The notes under the pieces were generated by a model. That model was not told the DNA's origin, did not search any database, and worked only from the letters and a program-made list of their open reading frames with translations. Below are positions 61,876 through 64,000 of a stretch of DNA of 64,000 nt, piece after piece. This DNA comes from Mediterraneibacter catenae (GTDB lineage: Bacteria; Bacillota; Clostridia; Lachnospirales; Lachnospiraceae): the NCBI RefSeq assembly GCF_008691045.1, contig NZ_VMSO01000001.1, positions 326,714-390,713 on the forward strand, read 5' to 3'. A program made the translations under genes and the position numbers. Within the stretch, counting starts at the first letter, position 1; each line of letters begins with the position of its first letter.

Positions 61876-64000
61876 ATGCCTGAGATTTTCATAATACTCA
61901 AAAAAGAGAAGGGAGAAAACGCAGTAGCTGTAAACGATACTAAGAGCGTGGAAGAAAATATTGAGGTTAATTCGGAAAACTTTCCGGATGAAGCGTTCAG
62001 AGAGTATGTGTCAGGGAGATTTGATAAAGACGGTGATGGAGTTCTGTCACCGGAAGAAATTGAAAAAGTTATATCGGTCAAAATCGAAAATAGGCATGAC
62101 ATTCAGGATTTGACCGGAATTCAGTATTTCACTTCCATGACGATATTGAACTGTAAAAATTCTGGTGTGACGGCGATAGATGTAACAGGGAATCCGGAGT
62201 TGGGTAATTTAAATTGCGCAAAGACTCAGGTGGCAAAACTTGATGTCAGCAAGAACTCTAAACTGCAGCAACTATATTGTTTTGATACTCAGATTGAGGC
62301 GCTGGATTTAAGTGAAAATCAGAAACTGATGATTCTGGAATGCTATGATACGAACCTCTCAGAACTGGATCTGTCAAAGAATCCGGCTTTGACACGAATT
62401 TTCTGTCAGAATACGGGAATCAAAACACTGGATCTGACAAATCAGACCACGGTGTCAAATCTGAACTGCAGTAATACCAATATCAGCAGCCTTGATGTGA
62501 GCGGGCAGGCAAATCTGCAGAATCTGTATTGCGGAGGTACAGAGATCAGTGAACTGGATTTATCTTCTAATCCAAAGCTCACTGTCCTTGAGGTGGAGAA
62601 TGCAAACCTGAGCACGCTGGATGTGAGCGGAACAAAGGTTTTAACGTTAAAATGTAAGGGAAATCCGCTCTATACAGTATCTCTGGGTGAGAGGGGCGAT
62701 TTGCTGCTTTCTTCAACTTTCCCTGAAAGTACAGAAGTTGACCTTGAAGTGCCATCATCTTCTTTTGATCTAGAAGAAAAACTTCCGGGAGTTGATGCAG
62801 AGAAAGTTGAGATTGTCAGCGGAGGACAATTAGACGGCACTGTTCTGAGCGGCTACGAAGAAGGAACTCCGGTTATTTACAAATATCATGCGTATGATGC
62901 GGAAGAGGCTGAATCATCAGTCCAGTTTACAGTAACTCTGAATCTTACAATTGTGGAAGAGGGACTTGCAATCAATGCAGAGAATTTCCCAGATGAAACG
63001 TTCCGTGCATATGTGGAGGATCAGTTTGACAAAGACGGGGATCAGTCTCTCTCTCAGGCGGAGCTTGATGCAGTAAAGAGTGTTAAGGTGGTTGATAAAA
63101 CTGACGTAAAAAGCTTAAAAGGAATTGAATATTTTACGAACCTGACCAGTCTTCACTGTTATAATACCGGGATTACGGAACTGGATGTAAGCGCAAATGT
63201 AAAACTTGAGACTTTGTCGTGCTATTCTACAGACATTGCGGAGCTGGATGTTACAAACCTGACGGCATTAAAATTTTTATTCTGTGATGACACGAAGATC
63301 AGCAGTCTGAATGTTACGAATTGCCCGGTTTTAGAGCGGCTTGAATGCAACAATACACTGATCAGCAGCATTGACGTCAGAAATAATCCGAAACTTTTAA
63401 GGCTGGAGTGTGATGGCACGGCGGTAAGCAGTCTGGATCTTAGTCAAAATCTGAAGTTGATGACGCTTTGTGCACAGAATACAAAGCTGTCGACACTAAA
63501 TCTGGAAGTAAATAATGACCTTCAAACGATAAAACTTGAGGGAAGCCCGATTTATGCCATGAGTATTGGCTATAAAACAGCAAAAACCCGGCTCTATTTA
63601 TCAGAAACTGTCCTTGATTTTGAAGTGGCGGGAGAAAGCGTGGATCTGACGACGCTGCTTCCGGGAATCGATCCTGCAAAGGTGACGATTGTAAGCGGCG
63701 GGATTCTGGAAGGCAATATGCTGAGCGGATATGCAAATGGAACACCTGTTGTATATACGTACGACTTTGGTCAGGTGAAAAATCAGGCTGAACTGAGAGT
63801 AACGCTCAATATCACATTCGAGGAGAAAGCAGAGGCGGTTGTCTTCGCTTCGGTTAACGGAATATCTGCAGAGGGCGAGAGCCTTCAGGCGGCGATAGAG
63901 TCGTCGGGGATTACCGCAGAAGACGTGAAAAAACTTACCATTGAATCCGGTAATGTTACAAAGGATGATCTTACATATATTAAAGAAGAGTGTGATGATC
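61876..64000 (+). CDS. LRR surface protein with two large repeats, runs off window; damaged or unclear N-terminus
   Basis: An open frame from ATG 61876 to the edge (over 700 residues). Two similar units begin EVNSENFPDEAFREYV and AINAENFPDETFRAYV (near 61960 and 62980). Each has an EF-hand-like loop (FDKDGDGVLSPEEI, FDKDGDQSLSQAEL), about ten ~21-residue leucine-rich repeats (LDVSKNSKLQQLYC, ELDLSKNPALTRIFC) and a beta-sandwich with VSGG. Such proteins are secreted, yet MPEIFIILKKEKGENAVAVN is not a signal peptide and no good ribosome site is seen. An alternate frame at 61859 (MSGKRLCLRFS) stops at once. Confidence 0.75.
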   Translation, partial: MPEIFIILKKEKGENAVAVNDTKSVEENIEVNSENFPDEAFREYVSGRFDKDGDGVLSPEEIEKVISVKIENRHDIQDLTGIQYFTSMTILNCKNSGVTAIDVTGNPELGNLNCAKTQVAKLDVSKNSKLQQLYCFDTQIEALDLSENQKLMILECYDTNLSELDLSKNPALTRIFCQNTGIKTLDLTNQTTVSNLNCSNTNISSLDVSGQANLQNLYCGGTEISELDLSSNPKLTVLEVENANLSTLDVSGTKVLTLKCKGNPLYTVSLGERGDLLLSSTFPESTEVDLEVPSSSFDLEEKLPGVDAEKVEIVSGGQLDGTVLSGYEEGTPVIYKYHAYDAEEAESSVQFTVTLNLTIVEEGLAINAENFPDETFRAYVEDQFDKDGDQSLSQAELDAVKSVKVVDKTDVKSLKGIEYFTNLTSLHCYNTGITELDVSANVKLETLSCYSTDIAELDVTNLTALKFLFCDDTKISSLNVTNCPVLERLECNNTLISSIDVRNNPKLLRLECDGTAVSSLDLSQNLKLMTLCAQNTKLSTLNLEVNNDLQTIKLEGSPIYAMSIGYKTAKTRLYLSETVLDFEVAGESVDLTTLLPGIDPAKVTIVSGGILEGNMLSGYANGTPVVYTYDFGQVKNQAELRVTLNITFEEKAEAVVFASVNGISAEGESLQAAIESSGITAEDVKKLTIESGNVTKDDLTYIKEECDD

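Noticed and set aside
1..64000. CRISPR arrays, rRNA, tRNA, prophage or integrase genes
   Set aside because: No regularly spaced repeats, no tRNA-like cloverleaf or rRNA signature, and no phage or transposase proteins were seen on reading both strands; a tRNAscan-SE or similar run was not possible.

Overview
The window looks like chromosome of a spore-forming anaerobic Firmicute of the Lachnospiraceae type. Supporting signs are moderate GC, AAGGAGG-type ribosome binding sites, TTGACA/TATAAT promoters, a spoVA locus with sigma-G-like promoters, a pst-pho locus whose PstS has its halves in swapped order, a type Ic aspartate aminotransferase, GH31 and GH2 glycosidases and sortase or LRR surface proteins. 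No rRNA, tRNA, CRISPR array or intact transposase was seen.

Layout. 0-2.6 kb: end of a sugar-type MFS transporter, asnA and a MarR regulator (all minus). 2.8-7.4 kb: a sulfur module of a C-S lyase-like aminotransferase, a CoA-disulfide reductase/rhodanese fusion and a cystine transporter. 7.5-12.2 kb: a DUF2156 protein, a structured RNA candidate, a WYL regulator, membrane proteins and a PHP phosphoesterase. 12.2-16.6 kb: a PqqD-like pair, an OPT transporter and an aspartate aminotransferase. 16.8-23.6 kb: a scrambled remnant of a penicillin-binding protein fused to a GHKL kinase tail, a TetR-controlled heterodimeric ABC exporter and a frameshifted surface protein. 24-29.4 kb: a homocysteine methyltransferase/methylene-THF reductase, a deleted D-lyxose isomerase, a cupin/CMD pair and pyruvate kinase. 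29.5-35.4 kb: an antimicrobial-peptide-type ABC transporter divergent from a two-component system, then an AEC permease. 35.5-42.1 kb: a sortase-anchored beta-helix protein, an acetyltransferase and GH31/GH2 enzymes. 42.2-44.3 kb: spoVAC divergent from spoVAD-spoVAE. 44.4-49.3 kb: glmS, a phospholipase-C-like protein, an RpiR regulator and a gutted phosphonate locus (only phnX intact). 49.5-55.9 kb: pstSCAB-phoU and a PhoB/PhoR-like pair. 55.9-61.7 kb: an inverted-repeat element, then GntR, clpC, a small conserved protein, radA and a thioesterase. 61.9 kb to the end: an LRR surface protein that runs off the window.

The most interesting signals are regulatory and structural. A ~320-nt promoter-to-terminator RNA with nested helices lies at 8.53-8.85 kb. 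A 34-bp activator-type site occurs at the same distance (21 nt) from the -10 of both the MFS transporter and the GH31 gene 39 kb apart. A 13-bp operator repeats on both sides of the RpiR gene and ties it to the phosphonate locus. Divergent sigma-G-like promoters serve an inverted spoVAC. PstS appears circularly permuted. Several genes (PBP, GHKL kinase, lyxose isomerase, ABC/PhnW and perhaps two surface proteins) carry internal deletions that join unrelated or out-of-frame pieces, which means either real genome decay or assembly collapse.
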